Of a DNA stretch of 64,000 nucleotides, positions 46,449 through 58,271 are shown one piece after another. The notes below the pieces were generated by a model, which worked only from the letters and a program-made list of their open reading frames with translations, was not told the origin of the DNA and did not search any database. Source of the DNA: Warburgia ugandensis (taxonomy: Eukaryota; Streptophyta; Magnoliopsida; Canellales; Canellaceae); contig CP141127.1 in assembly GCA_035236585.1 (NCBI GenBank), positions 45,708,001-45,772,000 on the forward strand, given 5' to 3'. The position numbers were made by a program, and so were the translations under genes. The stretch's first letter is position 1; every line of letters starts with the position of its first letter.

Positions 46449-49400
46449 TGCGACACCCCAGGTTTTTCATGAAAATTTTTTGTATTTATTTCAAAAAGTG
46501 GCACCTCTAAATTTTAAAATACAAAAACAGCAAAAGATTTTTCTTTGAAATTCATTTTCTCAAAAACCTGAATGTCACCTTTGGGCTCACACTATACATA
46601 TATATAGTTTTTCTAAAAGATAGATATTCATTTCTTAAAAACATGACCCATCTAGTGGTTCACTTGTACAACCTCTATAACATAATATTAAACATTCAGT
46701 ATCACAATTCAAATGACTAACTACACAATACAAAAGCTTTAATAAAATGTATACATGATTGCAAAAGTATGGTTGTCAGATTCCTCTTCCTGTGTACATC
46801 TTCTCCTATCTTTCTGTATCTGAGATATTGTAAACATAAAACATTTATAATATCTCAGCAAGCTATGCTTGGTAGGGGAGTTTAAAAAGCATGTAAAATT
46901 TGAATATAAATTAACTATTTTATATCATTAGAATATTCAATTTCATAATAATTATATTGAATTCGATTTATTGTATGTTTCACATTTCAATAATCCATTT
47001 ATAAACCAAATATCTACATGTTTCATAATCATTAACAATCCATTAATAAATTAATTATTAACATGTTTAATAATTATCAATATCTACATGTTTCATGATG
47101 ATAAGTAATCCATTAATTGATCAAACATCTTTAATTATTATTTGTTATCAAAATAAATTAATCCAGTTCCATGAACCATACTCTGCATAATAGCTCTACC
47201 CATTTATATACCCATATGAAAACTTATATTAAACTACGCCCTCAATCATATACATATAGAATTACTACACGTATAATGCAATTGTCAAAAGACATACAAA
47301 ATTATGAATATAATCAATAAGTCTCCTAATCTATATCCCCAGACTATATTGGGTTTCAGAATCATAACCCTCATCATGTGGGGTTCATAATCATCTAGCC
47401 TATGCTGGTATATCAATATAAGGCATATCATCATGCCACATTATACAAGGCATCTCATAATGCCATAATATAAGCACCATAATGCATCAAACATAAGGAA
47501 TACCATGTTGTAGTCTGATCTGTACTAGCGCACTCAAATAACTGCCATGTTCACCATTGATACCACGGTGGAAAATATTGTGTCAATGCCCAGATGGGGA
47601 GACATGACTTTCATAGTGGGGCATTCACATAAATGCCCCATCTGACTTTTAACTTCTCATAGGGCAAGGTATCATCATATAATCAAATTTTGAGAAGCAA
47701 GTGGCCAAACCCTCGTAACTTGCCTAGCATAGCACCCCCAGGCATATGCCTGTATAAAACAAAACTCTCAAGCCTCCATGCCCAAATGTAAGATAATCAT
47801 AATAACAAGTAGATGGCCTATTCACATATTTCATTACAAGAATAATATCCGCACTTATTAGGTGACAATCCACCGAGGATGTACCCTACAAACCTAGACT
47901 CATACATTACAAATACTGACATGGTACCCGTGTACCATACATGTAATTTCACAATCATATAAGATGTACAAGTCTTAACCATGTTTGTCAGATAGTAGGT
48001 GCACATTAAGCATGACATCATTTTAAATAACTAATTCCCATCACTCACCACACAAAGCACATTTAATGACAATTGTACTATTTCCATGCCATAACTTTCA
48101 TAATAAGGAATAAGATCATGTTTAAAACATGAATCTTAATATTTGGTCATGCATCTTAAATTTTCACCTACCTCGTGTGATGTGTTCTTCAATTCCACTA
48201 GCATTGATCGCCATCCGTGCATGCTGGTAAAATCCTCATTTTTACCTAGACCCTCCAAATCAAACAATCAATTAGTAACTTCTAAGTAAATGATCTAATT
48301 GAATAAGCTACATTGATCATGATAATAAAACTTGTTCAATTTTCATACATGGATCCTAGATCGATCTCGACTATTGATCAAGATCAGTGAAATCTTCTCA
48401 AATCAAGCTTATGATCCTAAATCTCTCATAAAATTCTTGATCTACACTTCCTAAAGGTCATGATAGACTATGTGGATTGGAAAAATGGAGTCAAATCATC
48501 ATAGATCAGATGATCTGACCATTGATCAAAGGTCTGGTAATTTCAATGGTCAAATCTTCTCGGATCAAAATTTGGGAATATGGGTTTTGTTCCTCGCATC
48601 AGAAGGATCACGAGGGGTACTCTTGAATTTCAAAAACTCCTTTTGGATTGATTAGATTCTAGGTCTAAAGTTCAAGGTTAGTTTAGAGTCAACTCGGTTC
48701 CAACGCAACGAGTCATCGACGAGTTGATCTATGGGGTTGACTCTCCTCTGACTCGTTAAATCTGTGGAGATGGACTAATGATGACAAGCATCTAAAAATG
48801 CCAGCATGCCTGAAAAATGGCTATGTCAATGACTAGAAAATTGAAGGGGAAAAGATGACCAAGGGGGTAAACCTGGTGGATCTGAGCACGCTGGCCTTTC
48901 CAAGCCTGGCTGTGCCCAATGGTGGAGAGAACCAGAGGAAAAAGGGTTTTTCGGAGGTCTACGCACTCCGGTGGTATGGGTAGAACTAGGGCACGCCAGT
49001 GGGGAACATGAAGAGGGTTTGCGGGAATCTAAGGATCAAGGTTTTCTGCAGGTCACTAGTGAAAGGGAAGGAGCTACACACTGGAGAAGATGGTAAAAGC
49101 CATCTAGGTTCACCAAAAACCAGGGGAATCTTTGTTTCTTAGGGACGCCAAAAATCTGGGTTTGTCGATACCATTTTAGGTTAGGATTTTTCCCAAAAAA
49201 AATGAAGGGAAAGAGGGTTTCACATTGCCAGTTCTAGAAACTAATTTCTTGTCGAAAATGATGGGGATCGAATCTTGGGAATGCCAAAAATCAAGATGTG
49301 ATATAGGGTTTGCCAGCCACGGGGAAGGAGATAGATATTATCGATGATGAGGAAGTGGGTTACAATTTCACCAGGATCAGATGAGGATAGCATCACCAAT

Positions 49401-50306
49401 TTACTGGAGGAGTTGGTGATCGGGATTGAGGTGATCAAAGTCTCTTAGGGATGCCAAAGATGGGGAATAGAGAGGGGCACACCGAAACAATGGGAATCTA
49501 CATCTCTTGGGGAAGCAGGAAACCATGGGTGTTTGTCAGTGACTCTGCACCATGAAAACTCGATAGGGGTTATTGATCGGGCCCAGATTGATAGGGATGG
49601 TGACTTCCATGTGGAGAGTGAGTTGCTCGGTGAAAGGCAGCCTAGGCAACTGGAGATGGGAAAGATGGTGGGACAACGACATCTAGTTATTGATGTCAAT
49701 TTTGTTTTGGCCTGTCATGTACTAGAAACATATCTATTTTACTCAAGTAGGGGGTGCTATTATCAAATGTGCCGCCCCCCTTTTTTTATTTTCATTTTGT
49801 TTTGTTTTATTTATTTTAAAGTTTAATAAAGATGTCCCCACTATTTTGAACACCATGATGCTAGTCAATGACAACTGTAAGCCATACTAATGATGTTTTC
49901 AACTCCATTGACTGTCAAATTCTAGCTTTTGCAAGTGGGGCCCACTTAGTGAAATTACAAAAATACCCTTTTGTAAGAAAATTACCATTTATTCATGCAA
50001 TCTCCAATTTTAGCAAACTTAGTGTCATTGGATTCATATCAGCGAGTAGAATCTAGATTTTATAATTTCAATTTCATGTTCTTAATTTCTTTTTAACTTT
50101 TAATTACCAAAATAGCCCTGACTTCAAAGTCCCATAACTTCCTCATCCGAACTCCATTTTCAGTGGTCTTTGGGTCGTTGGATTTCATTTTCTGAGCAAA
50201 ATCTAATTATTTATATTTTAGTTCCTAATTCTAATTCTACAAAAAGTTATTCTCCTAGAAAACTCATACTTTGATCATGCAATAGTAAAATTTTGGGGTC
50301 GTTACA
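46449..50306 (-). mobile_element. G 5' LTR (right)
   Basis: 3.86 kb, pairing with 9339-13227; about 14 differences in 185 bp around the hairpin by eye, more at the ends. It has the hairpin at 46821-46856 with one arm mismatch and the U3 motif block at 50149-50185. Ends in GTTACA, followed by the target duplication. Confidence 0.9.
46821..46856 (-). other. Conserved hairpin in G right LTR
   Basis: Same inverted repeat as 9725-9761, with one C-to-T change in the second arm, followed by AGCAAGCTATGCTTGGTAGG. Confidence 0.75.
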
Positions 50307-51123
50307 GTTAATCATTGAAGCAAATGTAGTTGACATGCTTCAAAATTTGTTGTTGGGCTCTTGATGAATGTGAAAGTGATTTTATAAAATTTGGTAATCA
50401 AAAGGTTTAAATAATATCCATATGGCTTCAATCTTTCTTTGTTATTCAGCTAATCTCCCTTTAACTGGTAGATGATGAACATAGAATCCCCATAGACACT
50501 TAACTTCTTGATTTTTAATGATGATACTACTTCTAATCCTACAATGTGTGCTTTGTGCTCTACCTCATTGTTCATGCAATAGAACATCACCTTAATAGAG
50601 AATGGTACATACGATTTTTTTGGAGAGACTAGGAATAGTCATATTTCTTGGATTTGTTGGTTCTACACACTTCAAAGACATTTTCCATTCTTGATTAGCT
50701 CTACTGATAATGAGTATCTCTTCATCTTGGAAGTCATCTTCTACTATAGCTTTAGTAGATGTCAAGTGATCATGAGGTGGTCTACTAATACCCTTCATTT
50801 AGGTCACAAACTAAAGGTCAAAGTTTGATAGAAGTAGCAACGACTGAGATGTTCATCCAATAAGTACAAGATTTTCAAAGAGGCATTTGAACATATCCAT
50901 TCAAGAAATCAACTCCACCTCTTGACAAATCATATAATGTTGCAATTTGTGAGTGACCCCATACTGTAGTAAAACACTTTTTTTTCAAGACTAAGAATCT
51001 TTGTTTATATTCTAGCATCCTTCTTACTAAGGTAATAGATGACCCTTTCTTTTCTTTCTAGATCATTCTAGCAAAGATACATCCCATGGCTATCTCAGGG
51101 ATGGATAAGTATAGTAAGAAGGG
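50307..51123 (-). pseudogene. Element J pol remnant: RNase H and second (archaeal-type) RNase H
   Basis: Minus-strand translation shows RNase H pieces in shifting frames: YLSIPEIAMGCIFARM, then ERKERVIYYLSKK, then EYKQRFLVLKKKC. After a linker (EDDFQDEEIL, then EWKM) come pieces of the extra RNase H typical of the Tat lineage: CMNNEVEHKAHIVGLEVV and KKLSVYGDSMFIIYQ. The best open stretch is 68 codons (50592-50798). RNase H would remove RNA from the RNA/DNA hybrid during copying. Several stops and frameshifts; dead. It continues into 9338 once G is removed, and into 60922 once H is removed. The first five bases (50307-50311, gttaa) are the G target duplication; 51119-51123 is that of H. Confidence 0.8.
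51119..51123. repeat. Target-site duplication of H, left copy (aaggg)
   Basis: Identical to 60922-60926 beyond the right LTR. Confidence 0.85.
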
Positions 51124-53832
51124 TGGTATAGCTTTAAAATTACTTACACACTCATGAATCATTCTAGTACGCTAACGCAAGCGAGGATGATCCCACAAGG
51201 AATCTCACAAAATTGTAGTGGATTGGATGCTACTTAAATTAATTAATTTCATCCAAAGGGATAGCAATGTTATTAAATTAGGAAATTAAAACAAACTAAG
51301 AAGGAAACATGCATAGAATTAGAAACTAGAATTAAAAGAAACTTTATAAAATTAAAGGAAAGTAATTAAAATGGAAACTTACTAAATTAAAATGTAAGAA
51401 ATGAAATTAGGAAACCAATCTTAAGGAAACTACTCAAATTAGAATCTTTTCTAAATTAACACTTTTCTAAGTTAGAAGTAAAAACTTTCTAAAAATAGAA
51501 CCTTCTAAAATAAAAAAATGAAACTTTACAAAAAAAAAAACTAAGATGCAATCAATGAATTAAATACTTCAAAAATAAAATTATGCAACTAAACTAAGCA
51601 AAAACCAAACAAAAGTGACCTAGCACCAAGTGTATGTTCCATGGATTGTACACATGGTTCTAGGGTGTAAAAGTGACCAGAATTGATGAATCTATAGTGA
51701 ACTACCACACAAAATAACTAATTGGTCTACTAAAGACGTAAATGGTTTCCTAAGGATTCAAGAAAATTTGTTGTTTAGATAGCTGGAAACAAAGCACAAA
51801 CTTAAGGGGAGAAAATTTCCAGATTTCAACTACTTAAGAATATTAAACAATTCAAGCATAAGGAAGTAATTGAAACCATAACTTTTATACAAGAAAATAA
51901 ACTAAATGTAGATAACATTGATGAAAGAAACATTCCATAATAAGAATTCCCACAAAACTTGATTGATTCACTTCCAAATTACACCAAAATAATGTGAATA
52001 AAACTATCTATACATTTTAGAAATTGCACAATGTTCAAACTTGCAAATGTTATCTAAAATACAATAAAAATTGAATCTAAAGCTCCCAATCTAAAGTATA
52101 GTGATATTAAAAGAAAACCCACAAATTAATTTAAGAGAAAAGAAGGCTAAAAGGGTGAACTAGCTATAGAAAGCGGACCTAAAATTAAGGTGAGGAAGGA
52201 AGAGAAAAATATGTAAAACTAAGTGAAATCTCAAGGCACTAAGCTATCTCATCTCTTGGTTGTCACTGCTAGAAAGTAGTTAACTTAGACCTTGATTGAA
52301 TAAGTAAATAAAATTAAAGAATGGTAGCAACAAAGAAAGAAATTAAGGCCTAGAAAAATTACGTGGAATTCAAGGAAGCAAAACAAATGAAATAACTATG
52401 AAATTAAAGCTAGGAAAGTAAACTACCAACTTGCAATTGGAAAGAAAATAACAAAGATAATAACTACAAAACTAAGTATGAAAAGCACTGAAGAAAGTCC
52501 AAGATCCAAGCTTCAAAGAATCACCAAAGGAGAGCTATGTTTGAAGGTGTCTCGCCTTCCTCTACTTGGAAAATTTGTATGAACCATGGGCTATATATAG
52601 ATGAGTGGATTTGTAACTTAGGAAAGGGGGAATCCATGAGGAAAATGCCTCTAGGGTTAGGATATTGAATGAGAAAGGATACGAGGAGTTTTACAGGAGG
52701 AAATTTAGGTAGGAATGATGTTATAAAGATGACATAAGAGTGATGAGGAAGCATGGGTTGGCTGGTTATTAATTTTGTAAGGGGGGGTGGAGCCATCATT
52801 TTCCTTAGAAGGAAAGTGGCTTTCCACCCTCCTAATTAAATGGAATTTGAATGGTGAGAAGAGTGGGATAGTAAGAAAGAAAATAATAAGGGAAATTTTG
52901 GAAAAAAAAAAAAAACTTAGGGTTTTTCCATGTTGGCATGGACTTAGATCTAGGGTTTCCTAATTAGGAAACCACTTGATTTTTCCAACTAAGCAAGGGG
53001 AGGCATCCTCCTCTTAGATGATAGCTCCTTCCTTGACTTAAAAGCATGGAACTGTAGAATGAGTAGTGGATTAAGGATGATAAAAGGGTTAGGAAAGTGG
53101 ACTTTCTATCTTAATGGGTCCCTTAATGCATTATCATCTTACTTTTTATAATTATTTGTCAAAATCCCTTAAAAATCATCCTTTTAACGTAGGAAAGTTG
53201 CATGAATTAATGATCCAACCATGTGGCTCCATGTGGCCACTCCTCCTTGGCATAATGGCTCACATTGGTGGCCCACTCCTTGGTATCTTAAGTGGCTTCA
53301 ATGCTTTGCTTCAAGGCTCAAGTAGCTCATATTATCACCCTTTTTCATGGCTTTAATGGCTAAGTGGCTTGAATGACTCCCATGCAAAGGTGGTGCAAAT
53401 GCATGGTTTGGGCTTTTGTCCATTTCTAGTCACCATTTGCTTCTCTAATTGCCTTTAGCTTGTCCTTGATAGTTTTGAACCTTCTTCGCATTGGATTGAT
53501 GACATTTAGTCTTTCACTTGCTTAGGTTTTCTAGTTAGACTTGGAAACCTTATAAATGACCACTCTTCTTATCTCGAGCAAGATTGGCCTTTGAATTACC
53601 TTCTCAACACCTGCAAAAGAAGAAAAATCCTAATTAAACCCAAACAAGTTATGATCATTTACATACTTACTATGGATTAGCTTCTGAACATGCAAAATAT
53701 TAAAATTTTGAATTATTATGTCCGAAATGTATGTGTTACAAAATTTCAAAAAAATCCTAAAAATAACACTATGTTTTATAACACATGAGATACTAATTGA
53801 GTACTTCTTTGTACAAAATTGAACACTTATCA
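51124..53832 (-). mobile_element. H 3' LTR (left)
   Basis: 2.71 kb, TGGTATAGCT...CTTATCA on the plus strand; pairs with 58272-60921. TATA-like palindrome CTATATATAG at 52591-52600. A-rich in its left third. A short poly-A of about 13 lies near 52902. Confidence 0.9.
52591..52600 (-). promoter_or_regulatory. TATA-like box of H 3' LTR
   Basis: CTATATATAG, conserved at 59732-59741 in the other LTR with its flanks. The sequence is self-complementary, so strand is taken from the element. Confidence 0.5.
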
Positions 53833-53846
53833 CACCCCCAACCATC
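53833..53846 (-). other. Polypurine tract of H
   Basis: Minus strand GATGGTTGGGGGTG directly before the LTR. Confidence 0.75.
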
Positions 53847-56263
53847 ATTTTGATAGTCCTGAGAAAAACAAGCAAAAATCATGAAAACAAAATGGTTGTC
53901 GTTTTCATAGGTACTCACAATTGCATTTAGCATATGAAACAACCTCTTAAACCCCTAGGTTAACCCTAGTGAACGAGTTTGACTCATGAGGGTATACAGT
54001 AAATATACCCACCAAATCCATAAGGTTAAGTCCTTAATTTATCAAAAAGTACTCTTATCCATTAGCACTCTAGTTGCCTCAACAATGTAATAAAGATGAA
54101 TGAGAAATTCTACAAGTTGTCCCACATACCTAAGCTATTTAATTACAGTTATATCTCAGAGTGTAGTATGTAACTACATAAATTGAGACTCCTAAATAGA
54201 TATGATTACTACTCCTTTGGAAAGATGTCATGACCTCAAATTCTCACTAGTATACACTAAAAAATAAAGCTCTTAGAGAAATGAGGTCAAACAAAATTCT
54301 CTTGCTATGTGACCAATTCCAATAATGTGATGGTTCACATAATTTCTTCTAAGCACAAATGAGACAAAGAAATGTGATCCCTACGAATGGATTCTATTAC
54401 TAAGATCATAAAGGATAGTTCACCTTAATTCTTTCCTATTTATATCCTCATCAAGCTATGTTCCGCCTAAGATCAATAGGTCTAAGATAGGACAAAATGT
54501 GGGCTTAGGATAGGTTCTAAAAGGAAGAGGTATAAGGTTTCAAAGTTTCAAATCTGAGTAGAGGTCTTCAATAATTAGTTGGACAACTTTTGCTTCTGAT
54601 TACATTGAAGTGAATATCTCTTTTGTATGTTCCTTTTTCTTTTCTTTTCCTAATAATACTCTTTTTCTTTCTTTTCTTTGTCTTCCTTTGAAAGAAAGGA
54701 TTTCTATTTGTACTCTTGATGTTTTTCATTTCTTTAAATTTTGTCCTTTCTCTAAACTTCTGCTATCATCCCTACTTTTTTTTGAAAGGTAGGTAATGGA
54801 TATTCTTACTGGAGTTTCTTTGCATGAAAAGAAAATGTAGTTTGAAAAGAAAAAGTCTTTCCAAGAGGCTCAAAGGGTCTAAACTAGTGGTATAATATAT
54901 AGGATCAGATTTATATCTATCGGCTAAAACAAGGATGGCCTATATCATTTCCTAGGGTTCTTAAAACATATCAGATTCAATAAATTTTTAGGACTCATAG
55001 TTAGTACTCCTAATTAATTCATGGCATTTTGACGAAGATAAAATAATACTAAGATCTTTCAATTTAATATTCACTAAAGAAAATATGAAATTATATATAA
55101 CCCTCACAAAGATGATAGTCTCTAATACTCACTTACGTATATAGGTCTCTACTAATATTCCTCAGGGTCTTTAAGTCATAACCATCTATCAATCTAGACT
55201 ATTCATTATGTGAAAGTGCATTCTAAGATTTAACATTCATAAAATACTTCAAGACATGAATAAAATATATAATTAACAATATGCATTTCTATTAAAACTT
55301 GAAGTAGTAGAAATACTAAACTTTAGACAATTCAATTCTCATCATAGTAAAGGAACTTTGACCTTAAAAACTTTGAAAAACTTAAAAAAAATTAAATTTT
55401 TTACAAAAAATATAAAGAAATCTAGACATCTCATATATGTCTACACCCCCAACCCAAATGAAACATTTTCCTCAGTGTTTTAAAATATAAGACACTAAAT
55501 GATAAGTGGGTAATGTAGAACAAACTCTAAAAACCCTACATTGCCTCCTAGTGAGCACTAAGGTTATGTCTTTAGCCAAACATAGCTTATAACCAACTTA
55601 ATTGTTGAAACCTAATAATGAAATGAGGGAATTATGCATGCTACTTCAAAATGTCATGGTAGTCTATATACATTCTCCACCCAAAATTTTTTAGTGGTGG
55701 TAATAATATGACACAGTAGATCATCATAATTTTAGATTTGGTTGCATCAGATTAAAATTGATGATCCCCTATTTTTAGAATTTCACGATAGCAAATAAAT
55801 ATCACCAACCTTAAAATATGAGGCGGTGGTAACTTGATAGCATAAAAGACCACCATGAAGTTTGTTGAACTATATTGAAATGAATAGTCCCCTTGTTCAA
55901 CAAATTGAGGGATAATCAAGCCTGCAACAATCAACACATGTTTTTCCTACTCCTCCCTTACATTTTCATGAAACTAAGGTATATGTTGACTCTATACTAC
56001 CCTCAAAGGTTGTTATTGATCTAATGGAGATGGGGTGGGGCTTAAAGTGTTAGTGTCTTCTAATGTGTACCTTAGAGTTGTATGATGTAGGGTTAGAATA
56101 TCAATTGACTCTTCTTCTTCTTGTTCTTTAGACATAGGAAGGATTTTAAGTGGACTGATATTTTGATTTAGAGTTTGATAAAAAAGGTTTGTCGGTTGCA
56201 ATTGGGTACTTCTTCTACATTGCAATGTTCAATTTGTATTTCAAGCTTTGTAAGGGGTTCTAC

Positions 56264-56991
56264 TCAATCTTGCCACTGAAAAGTGTCTTCTATAGGCTCA
56301 TTGTCTAAAGTCTCATCATCATAACCATAAAAAATAGTAGGACATGACTCGAGTAGATGCGAGTTAAAGGTTTCCACGGATAATTGTGGACTCGGTGACT
56401 TAGAATGATCATAAGATATATTCATCCTAATATCAGTAATAATGGTAAGTGGTGGTTGAAAACTTTGAGGTTCAGCAGGAATAGATGGTAATTCCCACCT
56501 TGAAATTCTTTCAAGGGATTTTCCACTTTCCTCCCTGATTTGCTTCATTTCCTCAATGGCTTCTTGAGTTGATTCCATATATATCATAAAGGTTTCTTCA
56601 AATGAATGTTTCCTTAGTTGTGGAGGAAACAACTTGTATGACAATGAGGTATTGGGAAAGGATCTCTTAGGTTGGAGCCATGATCGTTGTCCCTGATATG
56701 ACTAATATTCCTTTTACCATGGTTGTCTATGGTGTCTAGCCCATCCATTATAGTCCTAATAGTCTATCTCAGTATAATAATGATTGCTTGGTTCATGGAA
56801 TGTAGTGTGTGTATCCACTTGTTCTTGATATTATCTACTAGAGGTGGAGCTTGATGGCCATGAAATAGTGGGATATGTGTGGTTCGAATAGGTATAGGAA
56901 TTCTTGTGTTGAGGTTGTTGATTCGTGAAAATGACTTAGTATCTTGCCTAGAAGCAATTAACTTATTCGTTAGACTTTTCATACTATCCAA
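56264..56991 (-). pseudogene. Gag-like remnant of H
   Basis: The longest open stretch is 126 codons (56264-56644). It contains SFEETFMIYMESTQEAIEEM followed by an acidic/basic helical stretch, the same place and pattern as the Gag tail in I (ALEEILSLFMQSN). Upstream, in other frames, lies a further 75-codon stretch (56764-56991). The zone is interrupted by stops between 56645 and 56763. Gag would form particles; whether this short frame was ever translated alone is unknown. Confidence 0.5.
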
Positions 56992-58247
56992 TCAACTATC
57001 AAATGCATTGGAAAAATCAAGAGTATACCTTGCCTCTATCTCATATATATTAGGCAATGGCTTAGGAATGAAATAGTATAAAAGTGGTGGTATTCCATCC
57101 CTTGTTTGGTAGACCGGTGCACTCAACTTTCCATGCAATGAAATAAATCATTGTATACAATGAATGAGGACCTTTTTTTTAATGTGAAACAAGTGAGATC
57201 CCTTATATATATGATACAACCTAACTAAATGGGACTCCTAACTCTAAATGATGCACAACAAATCCCTAATGCTAGCAAGCTTGATTTGTTGATCTTTTTT
57301 AATCTCTGATATTGTAGCTTTTAAACCTAAAGCTAGACAACTCTTCCTTTAATCCAGAATTTACTTTTGCTTACCAATTAGGTCTTGCCCAAGGTGGTTA
57401 ATACAATTCATGGAATGAGGCGTTTAGACCTCGACAACCATCAACAAAAGATGTAGAAAAATCACTTGGATTTTGGATACCCACTATTACCATAAAGTTC
57501 AAGAGCCACTAGAGTGGCAATAGATCGCCTCTTTCAAAATGGGTCCTATGAGCTCAAGACCCTAGGTATCTTACTACTTGATTTGAAATTAAGATTAACG
57601 GATGGGAGGGGCAAGGATCTGGTGATGAAATCTAGTCCTTATCTTATGAGGGTTTCTGTGGGGCCCTTTCCATTATTATGTTCCATCCACCATAAAGCAG
57701 TAAACGTACAGCGCAAGTATAAGAAAACAAACTAATGCAACCTATATGCTATCCAACCAAGGGCTAGATATGTGCAATCTAATGCAACAACCCTAAATAA
57801 GATGCAACAAACATTATGAATGACCCTAACCTATATGAACTACTCAACCAACAAATATGCAAATTATACTAAATGCAACTACACTAAGAAAGTAAAAGAG
57901 AGTGAGGGAAACTTATGGTTGGGTTTTTAATGAATATCAAATGTGGCCCTACATATTCCACACTTTCCCTATACTAATACAACCCATTTAAAATGAAATA
58001 AATAAATTATTACAATGGGGCCTCACTACAATTAAGAAAACAATAAAATTTGATGAAGCTTTGTTCGATAGGATCATAGCCGCTCCTTTGCCAATTTTCC
58101 CTTGCACAAAATAAGTAAGATGGATCAATTTATGGGGAATTATTCAAATATATAGATGCAATGCAAAAATCCCAATCTAATGCAATCTAGAACTCCGACT
58201 GAAGATAAACAATCCAAATATGAATCCAACCACAAATCTATTGTGAT

Positions 58248-58265
58248 TCCTTAACAACGGTGCCA
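58248..58265 (-). other. Decayed Asp-tRNA-type primer-binding site of H
   Basis: Minus strand TGGCACCGTTGTTAAGGA, 13 of 18 matches to the Tat/Athila site TGGCGCCGTTGCCGGGGA; all five mismatches are C-to-T or G-to-A. A TTTT run and short spacer separate it from the LTR, as usual in that group. Confidence 0.75.
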
Positions 58266-58271
58266 AAAACT

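Larger units (their letters stand above)
9339..50306 (-). mobile_element. Nested LTR retrotransposon G (whole 41-kb stack)
   Basis: Outer element of the stack, minus strand. It has two homologous LTRs of about 3.9 kb, a degenerate initiator-Met PBS inside the right LTR, a PPT-like tract inside the left LTR and an exact 5-bp target duplication. Its own internal DNA is 13228-16334 plus 45375-46448, about 4.2 kb, with no frame above 70 codons, so it too looks non-coding. Everything between 16335 and 45374 was inserted later (A, D, C and B). It landed in the second RNase H region of element J. Confidence 0.9.
53833..58271 (-). mobile_element. H internal region
   Basis: 4.4 kb. From the PBS (right) leftwards: leader 57000-58247 including the module shared with D and I; gag-like zone 56264-56991; then 53847-56260, AT-rich DNA in which I recognise no protein. 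55640-56230 is shared with I (575-1000), so it belongs to the original element. A CT/TTTC-rich stretch lies near 54630-54790. Confidence 0.8.
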
